Shown: positions 21,412-33,240, numbered from the stretch's first letter. The stretch: 64,000 bases of DNA from Sipunculus nudus (GCA_026874595.1 CM049317.1:35618901-35682900); one strand, 5' to 3'. Program-made: numbers and translations. The notes: a model not told the origin generated them from the sequence alone.

Positions 21412-21418
21412 AATAATT
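21357..21418. repeat. (TAA)n microsatellite
   Basis: AATAATAATAAC/AATAAT triplet repeats over about 60 bp with a few interruptions. Confidence 0.9.
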
Positions 21419-22435
21419 ATCTGTCACAGTAAAAAAAAAGGGACCTATGGGTCACTGTGCTCAGCTGACATTAACCTTGAAGGTAAAAATCTTAAATAAT
21501 ATCAAATGGAGATAAAGTGTAAGAGGAAGAGGTAATAAAGGCCATGGTTGGTTTATATGATTGGTTTGTATTGATGAGCAAGAAATTGTTGCAAATAATA
21601 TTTTGTGACCTGACCATGTGTTTCCTAATGTTGAAACTGAAGCATGTGAGCAGTTTGTGAACAAATGATCTGTACAATTACCATGATCATTAGTTGGCTT
21701 TTCGATTAACTGTTGACATTTCAGTAGTTTACACATTTGTTCAATCGAATCTTTTTTTTTTGTATAATATATATTATTAAATATATGTTTTTTTTTTATG
21801 AAATGTATACAGTTGAAATATAACTAATTGACAACATAAAACATGGCAAACAAAGCCTGATCTCAAATTCTGCTGATGCAGGAAAATAATGAACAAATGT
21901 TTGTAATAAATCCTCATTTTTTTATCACATCAATTTTTTTTAATTTAAGTTTATATTTCTATACATTTTCAATATAACATATATATCTGAATATAAAAGT
22001 TGATTCATAATTCTCAATTGCATCATCATAAATCTCAATCTTGTCAGATAACATCACATCATGCATACAAATGTTTATTTATTTTTTACCACAAAAAAAA
22101 ATATCTTTTAAATCTGCAAAACAATAAATATCTAAAAAAAATACTTGATTTAGATTTCACAATTTTTAATTGTGTCTTTATTTATCCATAATGTGCTTCA
22201 TATTTTATCATAATTTAAGCATACTGATGGGTTGCATTATGATTGGTAAAATCATTTAAACGAAAAATGATTTCTTTAAAAATGCTACATTACACAACAT
22301 TGCATCTTCTGGATTACACCTTGAATTACTTTTCCAAGGAAAGTTTTTGCATATCAGAGTGGAAACAGCATTACAATTAAGGAGATACAGTGAAAACAAT
22401 AACAATACTGCATAACACTTGGTGGGTTGGGTTTG
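21419..22435. other. AT-rich DNA, no gene seen
   Basis: A variant of the GGGTCACTGTGCTCAGCTGA motif lies near 21448. The rest is AT-rich with poly-A/T runs. Confidence 0.35.
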
Positions 22436-22457
22436 CGGGGGGGGGGGGGGGGGGGGC
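22436..22457. repeat. Poly-G run
   Basis: About 20 consecutive G residues following TTTGC. Such runs are error-prone in sequencing and in replication. Confidence 0.9.
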
Positions 22458-23039
22458 ATTGGGGTGGTGATATGAGAATAACTGTACACCTGTCACAGCA
22501 GGGGATCTCCCCCAGTGACTGTAACAAATCAGAAACCCTGGAGTGGGACCCTGCATCTGTAATCTGTCAACAAAGCAAATGACTATAATAGAGCCTCAAG
22601 AAAAAAATCAATAACTAGCTTAATTTTCAAGCTTTTACTTCCAAATTTCAGATTTAAACAAATTAAATATTTATTTTTACATGCTGTGAAAATTAAATCA
22701 ATGGAACTTACAGGAAAAAAACGTGCCATGGTCAAAGTTGGGCAAAATTTAAGGTACTGATTTTATTTTTATGCTAATTACTTAAAAAATTTACAAAATT
22801 CAGATCTAATTTTGGGTAAACAATTGAATCTTAATTAAACATAATTATATACTTGGGAAAACAGACTCTAGTTTCAAAATTTTTCATGTTAAGTGAGTAA
22901 ATATTTTTCCTGATTTTTTACAAAGTCCATTATGTTTGGGCCCATAACTTAAAGAATTTATACTTAAAAGACTTAATTTCTGGCATGTACATAGGAACTA
23001 TACAGAAGAATATTTATGGTAAACATGAGGAAAAACAGG
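22458..23039. other. AT-rich DNA, no gene seen
   Basis: No coding signal. It may be the body of the pearl-type repeat whose tail follows. Confidence 0.3.
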
Positions 23040-23336
23040 TGAGTGGTTTTGATATCAGGCAGTCCTGAAGTGTGAAAATAGGATTTTAATAAAAAATTGA
23101 GGTTTTTCCTTAATTTCTAAAAGGAACGAAGTCGCAAAGACCCAGTTTTCGGCTTGGTAGGAGATCTTGGGGACATCTAACATTATGCTGAATTTTGGAT
23201 TCCTAGGTCTTACGGTTTCAAAACGTGCCACATCTACGGACGGACGGACGGACGGACGGACGGACAGACGGACGGACGACGGACAATGGACCACGACTAT
23301 AGCTCAGATGACTTATAGTCAGCTGAGCTAAAAACA
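23040..23336 (+). mobile_element. Tail of a pearl-type/Helitron-like element
   Basis: An ACGG tetranucleotide microsatellite (about 23236-23282) is followed by an imperfect hairpin at 23300-23330: TAGCTCAG-A-TGACT, loop TAT, AGTCA-G-CTGAGCTA, with 13 of 14 positions paired. AAAAAC comes next. An ACGG microsatellite plus a short terminal region is the known right-end layout of molluscan pearl elements. The left boundary is not resolved. Confidence 0.6.
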
Positions 23337-23879
23337 CTTTTGAAGACCAAATGATGAGTAAAAATATCCATATCACATAATTCATATGGTGTTACGAGAC
23401 TTATATGTAAATTTTCCAATTGTTTTAATGGCTGTATTTCTTTGCCAATAGGTTCTGACCATCCACAAATGTTCCATTCCTTTGACTTGAGGTATGTAGC
23501 GAAGGGAGGTGAGTCAATGGCAAATACATTCCTCGTTACCTTGACCTTATTATCCATCTTTCTGTAAATTTAATCAAATCAGTGGAGGTTCAGCATCCTG
23601 ATTGTAACCACTTACTTGTTACTTCCACATGGATCATATTTGTGAAACTTGATCTGTGTATGCAGTTTTGGACTGTTCTTCATGATTGTTCTTCTAATTT
23701 GAGATGATTTTGTAACTCTCTCCATGCATTTCACTCATTGTTTCTGGGTTAAAGATGAAATTCGAAAGTGGTAGAGCTATTTCTTGTGATTTGTTCTCAG
23801 TGTTTTATGTATATTATGTGTATTACATGTATTAAATAATTTGTTAAAGAAATAATGCTTTTTAATCATTCTGGTGTGG

Positions 23880-24765
23880 TACTGTGTCAGGGAGTGCAAA
23901 ATGGATCTGGAACATTTCATGGAAAGAAATGAGGATGTGAAAACTATGGCAAAATCATAACTTGTAGTGTTCTTATTACATAACTAATTAATGTTGTTAT
24001 TCAAAAAAGATAAATTAAGATTCTAAGAGACTGATATTAACATTCATGTCAAAGGTAAGTTAAAAGAACTTTGAGATTAGTTTTTTTTTATGCTTGTTAC
24101 TTGCACAGTATACTAGATCAGAATATGAAAATACATTTTGTCTAACACAAATGTTTTACGGCGTATAGAATGGTGTACTTGCCAATAGAACGTAGGTTCA
24201 AAAACGGGCAACTTGAGGAAAATGCATCCAAGGACAGCTGGAAGAGAGTGACAAAAAGATTATTGCAGTTGGTGAATCAGCCCACAAAGCTCTGACATTG
24301 CCACCAATCTACTTCTTGTACTTTACTTACTCTCTGAGCACTAGTGATCTGCTGAGACACACTGAAGTCTTAATTTCTGCTAATTTTCCTGATTCAGAGG
24401 ATCAACTAATAGGTTATGGAACTGAATACATCTCTTACTTAGCAGGTAAGTTTTGAAAAGATAAAGAAAATGCTTCATGTGTGATCATGCCAGCAACTTT
24501 GGAAGGTGATAAAGTAGAAGCTGAATGGCTTATGTTTAGATATATGATGTTCCAACATAGTTAAAACAAAGTTAAAAGGATTTGGCTGATGGTTTTCAGC
24601 AAGCATATCTAAATATGTGCACCCTTATTACTCTGTCTTTGACCTGGTCTCAGGCATCAGTTAATGTGGAGAGGCTCCTTAGTCAGCAGAATAAAGTGAA
24701 AAATGACCTCACAAGTACCCTATAAGTGGACCGTTTGGACAGGATTTATGTGACAAGGACCCAAG
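23880..24765 (+). pseudogene. hAT-family transposase relic, C-terminal part
   Basis: The clearest piece, about 24648-24760, reads SQASVNVERLLSQQNKVKND, a stop, then VDRLDRIYVT. This resembles the hAT dimerisation domain (x-x-V-x-x-E-R-x-F-S-x-x-N-x-x-K) seen in ZNF862/C17orf113-type proteins. Upstream, MVYLPIERRFKNGQLEENAS at 24170 onward may belong to it. The relic runs directly into the 48-bp minisatellite. Fragmented; the call rests on one motif. Confidence 0.5.
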
Positions 24766-24783
24766 GGTCACGGCACTAAGCTG

Positions 24784-25168
24784 GAGTTACCACCAGACTG
24801 GCAACCACCAGGGATCATGGGGAGGACCCTGGAGTCACCACCAGCCTAGCAACCAGCAGGGACAATGGGAAGGACCCTGGAGTTACCACCAGCCTGACAA
24901 ACACCAGGGATCATGGGGAGGACCCTGGAGTCACCACCAGCCTAGCAACCAGCAGGGACAATGAGAAGGACCCTGGAGTTACCACCAGCCTGACAACCAC
25001 CAGGAATCATGGGGAGGACCCTTGAGTCACCACCAGCCTTGCAACCAGCTGGGACAATGGGGAGGACCCTGGAGTTACCACCAGCCTGGCAACCACCAGG
25101 GATCATGGGGAGGACCCTGGAGTCACCACCAGCCTGGCAACCATCAGGGACAATGGGGAGGACCCTGG
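24784..25168. repeat. 48-bp minisatellite array 1, about 8 units
   Basis: The unit pattern is GAGTTACCACCAGCCTGACA then ACCACCAGGGATCATGGGGA then GGACCCTG. Two subtypes alternate (CACCAGGGATCATGG and CAGCAGGGACAATGG), giving a 96-bp dimer. 48 bp is 16 codons, so frames stay in phase along the array. Confidence 0.93.
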
Positions 25169-26012
25169 AAACATTTCCAACCAGCCAGCAGTCACCATTG
25201 AGGCCCTGCCAACAAGAGTGTGACCCTGATTGCCAGCCATGAGTACCAAACAATAATGCCACAAACTGCGAGCCAGCAAGGACCTGTGTATTGGAGCAAC
25301 CAATCAATACCTGGCACCCAGACCCAACAAGTGGTCCAGCAGAGCACCATGGGTCCCATGATGGCTGCTCTATGTGGATCTGATGACACCTGCCCTAACT
25401 GTGTCTTGAAGGACCAGGCGCTGACTGAGCTCCTGAAAAAATAGATATGCTGGAAGAGGAGAAGAGAAAACCTCAAAGACAACAATGGCTTGCTGCAGCA
25501 GAACAACGGCAGGAACGTCACAGCTGGGAAGGATGGGTTTTTATAATATTTGTATATTTGACAAATCTGGCGAATTTACATGAAAAAATAAAAATGCAAA
25601 TAGTTAATTTTAATATTCAAACTTTAAATTAGTACCACTGGTAAAAACCTAAAAGATAGGAACTTTTCCAAGATGACCATAACATTTGGGACATCTAGTT
25701 ATACAGTCATTGGATCAGAAAAATTTATTTCGCATTATCCTGTCATATGCTTAATGACCCAGCCAACATAAAATAAAAAAAGAAGAATGGGAATGGATAT
25801 TTCTCTACTATTTCACATTCTGTTTCAGTTACTGCTCAAAGCTTTTTTTCTATTCCTTTTAGCAGTTTCTATTACTTTGAAAATTATTAAAACTCAATTA
25901 CTGTTACATAATACTAAATTCAGTATGCCTGTCACTGATTAGTCAAAGGGTATATTGACAAATATTTACAGATTTTGTTTACATCTCAATTTTTACATCT
26001 TTTATTCATCAG
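25169..26012 (+). pseudogene. Unique block of triplicated locus, copy 1
   Basis: After the array the W-frame continues as WKHFQPAS..., through GTQTQQVVQQSTMGPMMAAL and CPNCVLKDQALTELLKK, toward a Glu/Lys/Gln-rich coiled-coil-like stretch (MLEEEKRKPQRQQWLAAAEQ). An A6 tract at about 25435-25441 turns LLKKIDML into LLKK-stop; copy 3 has A7 here and stays open. The block then becomes AT-rich and intron-like and ends at TTTATTCATCAG (26012). I do not recognise the protein family. Confidence 0.6.
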
Positions 26013-26782
26013 CAAGTCCACTGTTCCCGAGATATGAGCTTGGGGAAGACCCTGGAGTAACCACCAGCCTGACAACCACCAGGGACCATGGGGCAGACCC
26101 TGGAGTTACCACAAGCCTGACAACCACAAGGGATCATGGGGAGGACCCTGGAGTTACCCCTAGCCTGACAACCACCAGGGATCATGGGGAGGACCCTGGA
26201 GTCACCACCAGCCTAGCAACCAGCAGGGACAATGGGGAGGACCTTGGAGTTACCACCAGCCTGACAACCACCAGGGATCATGGGGAGGACCCTGGAGTCA
26301 CCACCAGCCTGGCAACCAGCAGGGACAATGGGGAGGACCCTGGAGTAACCACCAGCCTAGCTACCAACAGGGACAATGGGGAGGACCCATTAGTTACCAC
26401 CAGCCTAGCAACCACCAGGGACAATGGGGAGGACCCTGGAGTTACCACCAGCCTGGCAACCACCAGGGATCATGGGGAGGACCCTGGAGTCACCACCAGC
26501 CTAGCAACCAGCAGGGACAATGGGAAGGACCCTGGAGTTACCACCAGCCTGACAAGCAATAGGGATCATGGGGAGGACCCTGGAGTCACCACCAGCCTGG
26601 CAACCAGCAGGGACAATGGGGAGGAACCTGGAGTTACCACCAGCCTGGCAACCACCAGGGATCTTTGGGAGGACCCTGGAGTCACCACCAGCCTGGCAAC
26701 CAGCAAGGACAATGGGGAGAACCCTGGAAACATTTCCAACCAGCCAGCAGTTACCATGGAGGCCCTGCCAACAAGAGTGTGA
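26013..26782 (+). CDS. Repeat exon, copy 2: 16-residue tandem repeat protein frame
   Basis: After the 3' splice site at 26011-26012 a frame runs SPLFPRYELGEDPGVTTSL and then about 14 tandem 16-residue repeats of type GVTTSLATTRDNGEDP, ending NISNQPAVTMEALPTRV before TGA. The open frame itself extends upstream to 25955. The W-frame through the same DNA (WGGPWSHHQPGNQQGQ) has a TGA just after the splice site but continues into the coiled-coil block downstream. Which frame is translated cannot be decided by eye. Composition is Thr/Asp/Gly-rich with no signal peptide or known domain. Confidence 0.45.
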
Positions 26783-27570
26783 CCCTGACTGCCAGCCATG
26801 AGAACCAAACAATAATGCCACAAACTGTGAGCCAGCAAGTACCTGTGTATTGGAGCAACCAATCAACACCTGGCACCTAGACCCAACAAGTGGTCCAGCA
26901 GAGCACCATGGGTCCCATGATGGCTGCTCTATGTGGACCTGATGACACCTGCCCTAACTGTGTCTTGAAGGACCAGGCGCTGACTAAGCTCCTGAAAAAA
27001 TAGATATGCTGGAAGAGGAGAAGAGAAAACCTCAAAGACAACAATGGCTTGCTGCAGCAGAACAACAGCAGGAACGTCACAGCTGGGAAGGATGGGTTTT
27101 TATAATATTTGTATATTTGACAAATCTGGCGAATTTACATGAAAAAATAAAAATGCAAATAGTTAATTTTAATATTCAAACTTTAAATTAGTACCACTGG
27201 TAAAAACCTAAAAGATAGGAACTTTTCCAAGATGACCATAACATTTGGGACATCTAGTTATACAGTCATTGGATCAGAAAAATTTATTTCGCATTATCCT
27301 GTCATATGCTTAATGACCCAGCCAACAGAAAATAAAAAAAAAGAAGAATGAGAATGGATATTTCTCTACTATTTCACATTCTGTTTCAGTTACTGCTCAA
27401 AGCTTTTTGTCTATTGCTTTTAGCAGTTACTATTACTTTGAAAATTATTAATACTCAATAACTGTTACATAATACTTTTCAGTATGCCTGTCACTGATTA
27501 GTCAGAGGGTATATTGACAAATATTTACAGATTTTGTTTACATCTCCGTTTTTATATCTTTCTTCTTCAG
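26728..27570 (+). pseudogene. Unique block of triplicated locus, copy 2
   Basis: Nearly identical to 25169-26012. It differs by a TAG at about 26878-26880 (ACCTAG for ACCCAG) and shares the A6 tract that truncates LLKK. It ends at TCTTCTTCAG (27570). Confidence 0.6.
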
Positions 27571-29053
27571 CAAGTCCACGGTTCCCGAGATATGAGCTTG
27601 AGGAAGACCCTGGAGTTACCACCAGCCTGACAACCACCAGGGACCATGGGGAGGACCTTGGAGTTACCACCAGCCTGACAACCACCAGAGATCATAGGGA
27701 GGACTCTGGAGTTACCACCAGCCTGACAACCACTAGGGACCATGGGGAGGACCCTGGAGTTACTACCAGCCTTACAACCACCAGGGATCATGGGGAGGAC
27801 CCTGGAGTTACCACGTGCCTAACAACCACCAGGGATCATGAGGAGGACCCTGGAGTCACCACCAGCCTAGCAACCAGCAGGAACAATAGGGAGGACCCTG
27901 GAGTCACCTCCAGCCTGACAACCACCAGGGATCATGGGGAGGACCCTGGAGTCACCACCAGCCTGACAACCACCAGGGACAATGGGGAGGACCCTGGAGT
28001 CACCATCAGCCTAGCAACCAGCAGGGACAATGGGGAGGACCCTGGAGTTACCACCAGCCTAGCAACCAGCAGGGACAATGGGGAGGACCCTGGAGTTACC
28101 ACCAGCCTGGCAACCACCAGGGACAATGGGGAGGACCCTGGAGTCACCACCAGCCTAGCAACCAGTAGGGACAATGGAAAGGACCCTGGAGTTACCACCA
28201 GCCTGACAACCACGAGGGATCATGGGGAGGACCCTGGAGTCACCACCAGCCTGGCAACCAGCAGGGACAATGAGGTGGACCCTGGAGTTACCACCAGCCT
28301 AGCTACCAGCAGGGACTATGGGTAGGACCCTTGAGTTACCACCAGCCTAGCAACCAGCAGGGACAATGGGCAGGACCCTGGAGTTATCACCAGCCTGGCA
28401 ACCAACAGGGATCATGGGGAGGACCCTGGAGTCACCACCAGCCTAGCAACCAGCAGGGACAATGGGAAGGACCCTGGAGTTACCATCAGCCTGACAACCA
28501 CCAGGGATCATGGGGAGGACCCTGGAGTCACCACTAGCCTAGCAACCAGCAGGGACAATGGGGAGGATCCTGGAGTTACCACAAGTGTGATAACAACCAG
28601 GGATCATGAGGAGGACTCTGGAGTCACCACCAGCCTGGCAACCAGCAGGGACAATGAGGAGGACCCTGGAGTCACCACCAGCCTAGCTACCAGCAGGGAC
28701 TATGGGTAGGACCCTTGAGTTACCACCAGCCTAGCAACCAGCAGGGACAATGGGCAGGACCCTGGAGTTACCACCAGCCTGGCAACCACCAGGGATCATG
28801 GGGAGGACCCTGGAGTCACCACCAGCCTAGCAACCAGCAGGGACAATGGGGAGGATCATGGAGTTACCACCAGCGTGATAACAACCAGGGATCATGAGGA
28901 GGACTCTGGAGTCACCACCAGCCTGGCAACCAGCAGGGACAATGGGGAGGACCCTGGAATTACCACCAGCCTGGCAACCACCAGGGATCATGGGGAGGAC
29001 CCTGGAGTCACCACCAGCCTGGCATCCAGCAGGGACAATAGGGAGGACCCTGG
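27571..29053 (+). CDS. Repeat exon, copy 3: about 30 units of the 48-bp repeat
   Basis: The frame opens at the 27570 splice site as SPRFPRYELEEDPGVTTSL and runs to TAG at 28323-28325 (DYG-stop). The same stop recurs about 384 bp later (near 28708), exactly eight 48-bp units away, so an eight-unit block was duplicated as a higher-order repeat. Other frames reopen between the stops. Coding status is uncertain. The array is the longest of the three. Confidence 0.4.
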
Positions 29054-29893
29054 AAACATTTCCAACCAGCCAGCAGTCACCATGGAGGCCCTGCCAACAA
29101 GAGTGTGACCCTGACTGCCAGCCATGAGTACCAAACAATAATGCCACAAACTGTGAGCCAGCAAGGACCTGTGTATTGGAGCAACCAATCAACACCTGGC
29201 ACCCAGACCCAACAAGTGGTCCAGCAGAGCACCATGGTCCCATGATGGCTGCTCTATGTGGACCTGATGACACCTGCCATAACTGTGTCTTGAAAGACCA
29301 GCAGCTGACTGAGCTCCTGAAAAAAATAGATATGCTGGAAGAGGAGAAGAGAAAACCTCAAAGACAACAATGGCTTGCTGCAGCAGAACAACAGCAGGCA
29401 CGTCACAGCTGGGAAGGATGGGTTTTTTTAATATTTGTATATTTGACAAATCTGGTGAATTTACATGGAAAAATAAAAATGCAAATAGTTAATTTTAATT
29501 TTCAAACTTTAAATTAGCACCACTGGTAAAAACCTAAAAGATAGGAACTTTTCCAAGATGACCATAACATTAGGGACATCTAGTTATACAGTCACTGGAT
29601 CAGAAAAATTTATTTCGCATTATCCTGTCATATGCTTAATGACCAAGCCAACATAAAATAAAAAAAAGAAGAATGAGAATGGATATTTCTCTACTATTTC
29701 ATATTCTGTGTCAGTTACTGCTCAAAGCTTTTTGTCTATAGCTTTTAGCAGTTACTATTTCTTTGAAAATTTTTAATACTCAATTACTGTTACATAATAC
29801 TATTCAGTATGCCTGTCATTGATTAATCAAAGGGTATATTGACATATTTACAGATTTTGTTTACATATCCGTTTTTACATCTTTCTTCTTCAG
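29054..29893 (+). pseudogene. Unique block of triplicated locus, copy 3
   Basis: Same block as copies 1 and 2 but with A7, so LLKKIDMLEEEKRKPQRQQW is open. However, one G is missing near 29236 (CACCATGGTCCC for CACCATGGGTCCC), which breaks the frame upstream. Each of the three copies therefore has its own lesion. It ends with a splice acceptor (CTTCTTCAG to 29893). Confidence 0.6.
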
Positions 29894-30042
29894 CAAGTCC
29901 ACAGCCTGAGAAGTGTAGTAATTACACCCCAAAAAAAGGCATCATCATTGCATTTGCTGAACATGTGAATGAACCAGTCCATTTATTATATCTTCATAGA
30001 TTAGTTTCATATAATGTTGATTCAGTGTTTAATAAATTATGA
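29894..30042 (+). other. Candidate terminal exon of the triplicated locus
   Basis: After the fourth copy of the acceptor the frame reads SPQPEKCSNYTPKKGIIIAF...VNEPVHLLYLHRLVSYNVD and stops at TGA 30040. It shares the first residues with the repeat exons (ag|CAAGTCCA) but then diverges, as a last exon would. No family is recognised. Confidence 0.4.
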
Positions 30043-30351
30043 CTTTTGGTTGATATAATTCAACTACACTACTTCCTGCTGCAAGCAGAATGGCATATTC
30101 CTATTACACAGATATTGTGAATTCATATTTCCTTAATCAGTCAAATAATTTTTTTGCTTTATCTTTTTATAAATTAATATACTGGTCCAATACTATCAAG
30201 ACTTTACATGTTGATAGTCTAAAAGGCACAACTCTTTCCATTTTATAAACTTATTATACACTGTAACAAAAATGTAACACAAGTAACACATTTGTGTAAC
30301 AAATGTGTAACACATTTCCATAAGTAATTATATATTAAAAAATTCTTGGTA

Positions 30352-31690
30352 TAAGGTCCAGGTCCAGGATAAGAGATGCAAGAAGGCTATCAACAACTTT
30401 CTAAGCATTTGGATTTTGTTGTACCAACAACTTGGCTGAGCATTGTTTATGGAAAATGTAAAAAGAAAGGAAAGGCCTTCATGCTAAAGAAGATGACAGA
30501 TGGCCTGGTGAATCAGGTATGTTTTTATTATTATTTTTTTTTCCTCTGATGTACAGAAAACATTAGGTCCAGGATAAGAGATGCCAAAAGGCTATCAACA
30601 ACTTTCTAAGAATTTGGATGTTGTTGTACAAACAACTTGGCTGAGCATTGTTTATGGAAAATGTAAAAAGAAAGGAAAGGCCTTCATGCTAAAGAAGATG
30701 ACAGATGGCCTGGTGAATCAGGTATGTTTTTATTATTATTTTTTTCCTCTGATGTACAGAAAACATTAGATCCAGGATAAGAGATGCAAAAAGGCTATCA
30801 ACAACTTTCTAAGAAATTGGATGTTGTTGTACAAATAACTTGGCTGAGCAAAAGTTATGGAAAATGTAAAAAGAAAGGAAAGGCCTTCATGCTAAAGAAG
30901 ATGAAAGATGGCCTGGTGAATCAGGTATGTTTTTATTATTATTTTTTTCCTCTGATGTACAGAAAACATTAGGTCCAGGATAAGAGATGCCAAAAGGCTA
31001 TCAACAACTTTCTAAGAATTTGGATTTTGTTGTACAAACAACTTGGCTGAGCATTGTTTATGGAAAATGTAAAAAGAAAGGAAAGGCCTTCATGCTAAAG
31101 AAGATGAAAGATGGCCTGGTGAATCAGGTATGTTTTTATTATTTTTTTTCCTCTGATGTACAGAAAACATTAGGTCCAGGATAAGAGATGCCAAAAGGCT
31201 ATCAACAACTTTCTAAGAAATTGGATGTTGTTGTACAAATAACTTGGCTGAGCAAAAGTTATGGAAAATGTAAAAAGAAAGGAAAGGCCTTCATGCTAAA
31301 GAAGATGAAAGATGGCCTGGTGAATCAGGTATGTTTTTTTTTTTTTTATTATTATTTTTTCCTCTGATGTACAGAAAACATTAGGTCCAGGAGAAGAGAT
31401 GCCAGAAGGCCATCAACAACTTTCTTAGAATTTGGATGTTGTTGTACCAACAACTTGGCTGAGCATTTTTTATGGAAAATGTAAAAAGAAAGGAAAGGAC
31501 TTCATGCCAAAGAAGATGGTAGATGGCCTGGTGATACAGGTATGTTTTTTATATATATTTTTTTTTTATTTACCCTTTTATGTACAGAAAACATTAGGTC
31601 CAGGAGAAGAGATGCCAGAAGGCTATCAACAACTTTCTAAGAATTTGGATGTTATGGTACCAACAACTTTGCTGAGAATGGTTTATGGTA
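30352..31690 (+). pseudogene. Tandem array of about seven 165-bp exons
   Basis: Five complete exons at 30557-30721, 30760-30924, 30963-31127, 31164-31328 and 31375-31539 are each exactly 165 bp (55 codons, phase 0 at both ends). They are bounded by GTACAG and GTATGT and separated by introns of 36-48 bp. A partial copy precedes (to 30516) and another follows from 31588. The unit reads KTLGPG-x-EMP-x-GYQQLSK, then LDVVV-x-TTWLS, YGKCKKKGKAFMLKKM and DGLVNQ. Codon 7 is TAA in the upstream copies but GAA in the last two; the sixth exon has a TAG instead at LS-stop. Basic and hydrophilic; no family recognised. Stops suggest a decayed array that kept expanding. Confidence 0.6.
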
Positions 31691-31815
31691 AAATACACAC
31701 TGTATTTTACTATTTTAATTTTAATATACAAATAAATTTAAATGAATGTTCTTTAAGAGGGGCTATGGAATTATATATACAGCTAATTCAGAATGGAGTT
31801 ATTTTATTTGAGTAG

Positions 31816-32990
31816 AACTATTTCCATCATAATACTACTGTAAGCTTACACAATTGCATTTATATTTTCTTTATTAGTAAATATCTCAATTCATATCCTA
31901 CTTGGAACAAATTATATGTTCATATTAAAATATGGCAGTTAAGTTGTATAACCAGAGCACCCAAAACATGCATTATCCTGTGACCTCTGACCTAATCAAA
32001 CATGCAGGATTTTTTCTGAGAATAAAATTCAGGTGAGAAACTCTATTTGTAAATATATATAACACGTTTCACAAAAATTAATCAGGTTTTGTTATGTTTA
32101 TCACACTTAAGTAATTCAGTGTCTTAATTATTATGTACCTGCTATCTGACAGAAATACCTTGTTTCTCTGATATTTGATTGTGCTGATTTTCATGACATT
32201 CCACCTTCCCTAGCTATCTTAATATATATAATGTTTTGATTTAAACTCTCATCTGAATATACAATTTTATTCCTATTTGATTTGCAAGGATCAAACTCTG
32301 GTGAAATATAGTATATAATAGACCAGCCTATAATTCATTTTGTTTGAAAGTCCTGAAGGTGACTGGTTGGATAAAAACCAGCTTGCATTCTTCATAAGAT
32401 TTTGTGCTCAGAAATGTTTTATTTGGTATTCACATATATTCATAAAATTTCTTTACACTGTATTATTCATGTTCTTTTTTTCAAGACATGGTACTAAGAA
32501 ACTGGGCTTGACAGAAATGGAGAGTGGGAATCATGTCTACAGAAAGATCCATAGCATGAGGAGAACTCATTAGAACTGTACACATGTAGTTAAGGACAAC
32601 CTGACAAGTTAACCTGACACTGTTAACATTTTTTAGCAACCTCCTTTAAGAATGATCATGTCACAGACTTGCGAGAGAGTCGCCAGTGGTGCCCACTTTA
32701 TGTTAATAAATAGCTATGCAAAATGGTATTTCCAGTTTTCTACTTCAATTAAGGGTAAAAAGTATGGAGCAAAAGTAATTGCCCTCATTCAAATATGAAT
32801 CCTTTAGATTTGTTTCCTTTACTTCATAGATTAAAGTACATTAAAGTACAAAAGTGCACTTGTCTCTGGTTCTATTTATCCTGTGATGTTCCACAGGCCA
32901 ATAAAATCTAATTTCAAATGGTTTGCAGCATTGTGGGATTTTGCATGAACTAAATCCCAGCCAGTACATACCGAGGAGCCTACCTCTAGC
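31816..32990. other. AT-rich DNA, no gene seen
   Basis: A frame at 32340-32573 is interrupted by hydrophobic low-complexity sequence. A GATTAAAGTACATTAAAGTAC direct repeat lies near 32830. Nothing is recognised. Confidence 0.35.
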
Positions 32991-33004
32991 TGTATAGTCC
33001 CTAC

Positions 33005-33240
33005 CCTGAGAGAGGTTGTGGCAATAATGCTGCTACCTTGGGAGAGGGTTGTGGAACCATTGCAGCGACCTTGGAAGAGGGTTGTGGCACCATTGCTGCT
33101 ACCTTTGGAGAGGGTTGTGGCACCATTGCTGCTACCTTGGGAGAGGGTTGTGGCACCATTGCTGCTACCTTGGGAGAGGGTTGTTGCCAGGTTGCTGCTA
33201 CCCTGGGAAAGGGTTGCTGCTACCCTAAGAAAGTGTTCCA
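33005..33240. repeat. 33-bp minisatellite, about 6-7 units
   Basis: The unit is CTACCTTGGGAGAGGGTTGT then GGCACCATTGCTG. 33 bp is 11 codons, so frames on both strands stay open (for example SQGSSNGATTL on the minus strand, residues of the 32876-33241 frame). I see no independent sign that any of them is translated. Confidence 0.85.

Noticed and set aside
24942-25307. Minus-strand ORFs through the 48-bp arrays (SRVLPIVPAGCQAGGD type)
   Set aside because: Forced open by the 16-codon repeat period; no splice sites, start context or non-repeat coding continuation supports them.
30352-31690. CRISPR array, because of regular spacing of about 203 bp
   Set aside because: Repeats are long, spacers are similar to each other and carry splice signals, and the DNA is animal.
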